Shown piece by piece: positions 5,671-5,720 of a stretch of 5,720 nucleotides of DNA (positions within the stretch are counted from its first letter, which is position 1; every line of letters begins with the position of its first letter). A program made the translations under genes and the position numbers. Below the pieces are notes generated by a model that saw only the letters and a program-made list of their open reading frames with translations, was not told the origin of the DNA and ran no database searches. Origin of the DNA: Chlamydiia bacterium (GTDB lineage: Bacteria; Chlamydiota; Chlamydiia; Chlamydiales; Simkaniaceae); assembly GCA_020440405.1 (NCBI GenBank), contig JAGROF010000211.1, positions 1-5,720 on the forward strand, read 5' to 3'.

Positions 5671-5709
5671 CTTAGAGGCTGTCTCTTAATTCAGAGACAG
5701 CCTCTTAAG
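5671..5709. other. strong inverted repeat / hairpin
   Basis: AGAGGCTGTCTCT at 5674-5686 is perfectly complementary to AGAGACAGCCTCT at 5693-5705, giving a 13-bp stem with a 6-base loop (TAATTC). Bulging one T at 5706 lets CTT at 5671-5673 pair with AAG at 5707-5709 for three more pairs. Neither strand has a T tract after the stem, so it is not a canonical intrinsic terminator. It could be a leader hairpin of the next gene's mRNA, a factor-assisted terminator, a dyad operator, or the end of a mobile element, since ends of the type GAGGCTGTCTC are familiar from insertion sequences. Confidence 0.75.
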
Positions 5710-5710
5710 A

Positions 5711-5717
5711 AAGGAGG
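5711..5717 (+). promoter_or_regulatory. strong Shine-Dalgarno sequence for a gene starting beyond the window
   Basis: AAGGAGG is a near-full complement of the 16S rRNA 3' end and ends three bases before the window edge. At normal spacing a start codon is expected about 5 to 10 bases after it, just outside the window. It directly follows the hairpin, so the two may be linked in translation control. Confidence 0.55.
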
Positions 5718-5720
5718 CTA

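Overview
The window is a densely packed bacterial segment with seven complete genes, probably one gene tail at the left edge, and the probable leader of a further gene at the right edge. No tRNA, rRNA, CRISPR array or complete insertion sequence is visible, and no gene-free stretch exceeds about 125 bases. The proteins suggest a Gram-negative bacterium: an enteric-like ferrochelatase, a Bcr/CflA-type exporter and two proteins with signal peptides. The moderate GC content, tight packing and lineage-specific small proteins would fit a host-associated organism such as a Parachlamydiales (environmental Chlamydiae) member or a Legionella/Coxiella-like gammaproteobacterium. That placement is a guess from general character, not from a decisive marker.

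Left block (1-3475, + strand): a probable gene tail (1-114) overlaps a 12-TM MFS transporter (104-1309). This overlaps ferrochelatase hemH (1306-2271) by an ATGA, and hemH overlaps a Bcr/CflA-family MFS transporter (2255-3475) by 17 bases. The overlaps imply one co-translated operon, with the terminal heme-synthesis enzyme between two transporters. A role of either transporter in tetrapyrrole, iron or heme traffic is an inference from position only.

Middle block (3476-4932, + strand): a 123-base spacer carries a threefold 9-base repeat. It is followed by four overlapping, unrecognised genes: a 156-aa probably cytosolic protein, a 65-aa protein ending in a proline-rich 14-residue repeat, a 68-aa two-helix membrane protein, and a 163-aa protein with a signal peptide. 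The block is more AT-rich than its flanks; 4321-4440 has only 27 G/C in 120 bases, against 33 in 60 at the start of hemH. Its linked layout (cytosol, membrane, exported) is the best candidate here for an undescribed system, possibly acquired or fast-evolving.

Right block (4940-5720): a 220-aa secreted protein on the minus strand ends 7 bases from the cassette. Upstream of it lies a 118-base region that appears divergent. It holds candidate promoters for both directions, a strong 13-bp hairpin (5674-5705), and a near-perfect Shine-Dalgarno sequence at the last bases, so a + strand gene probably begins just outside the window.
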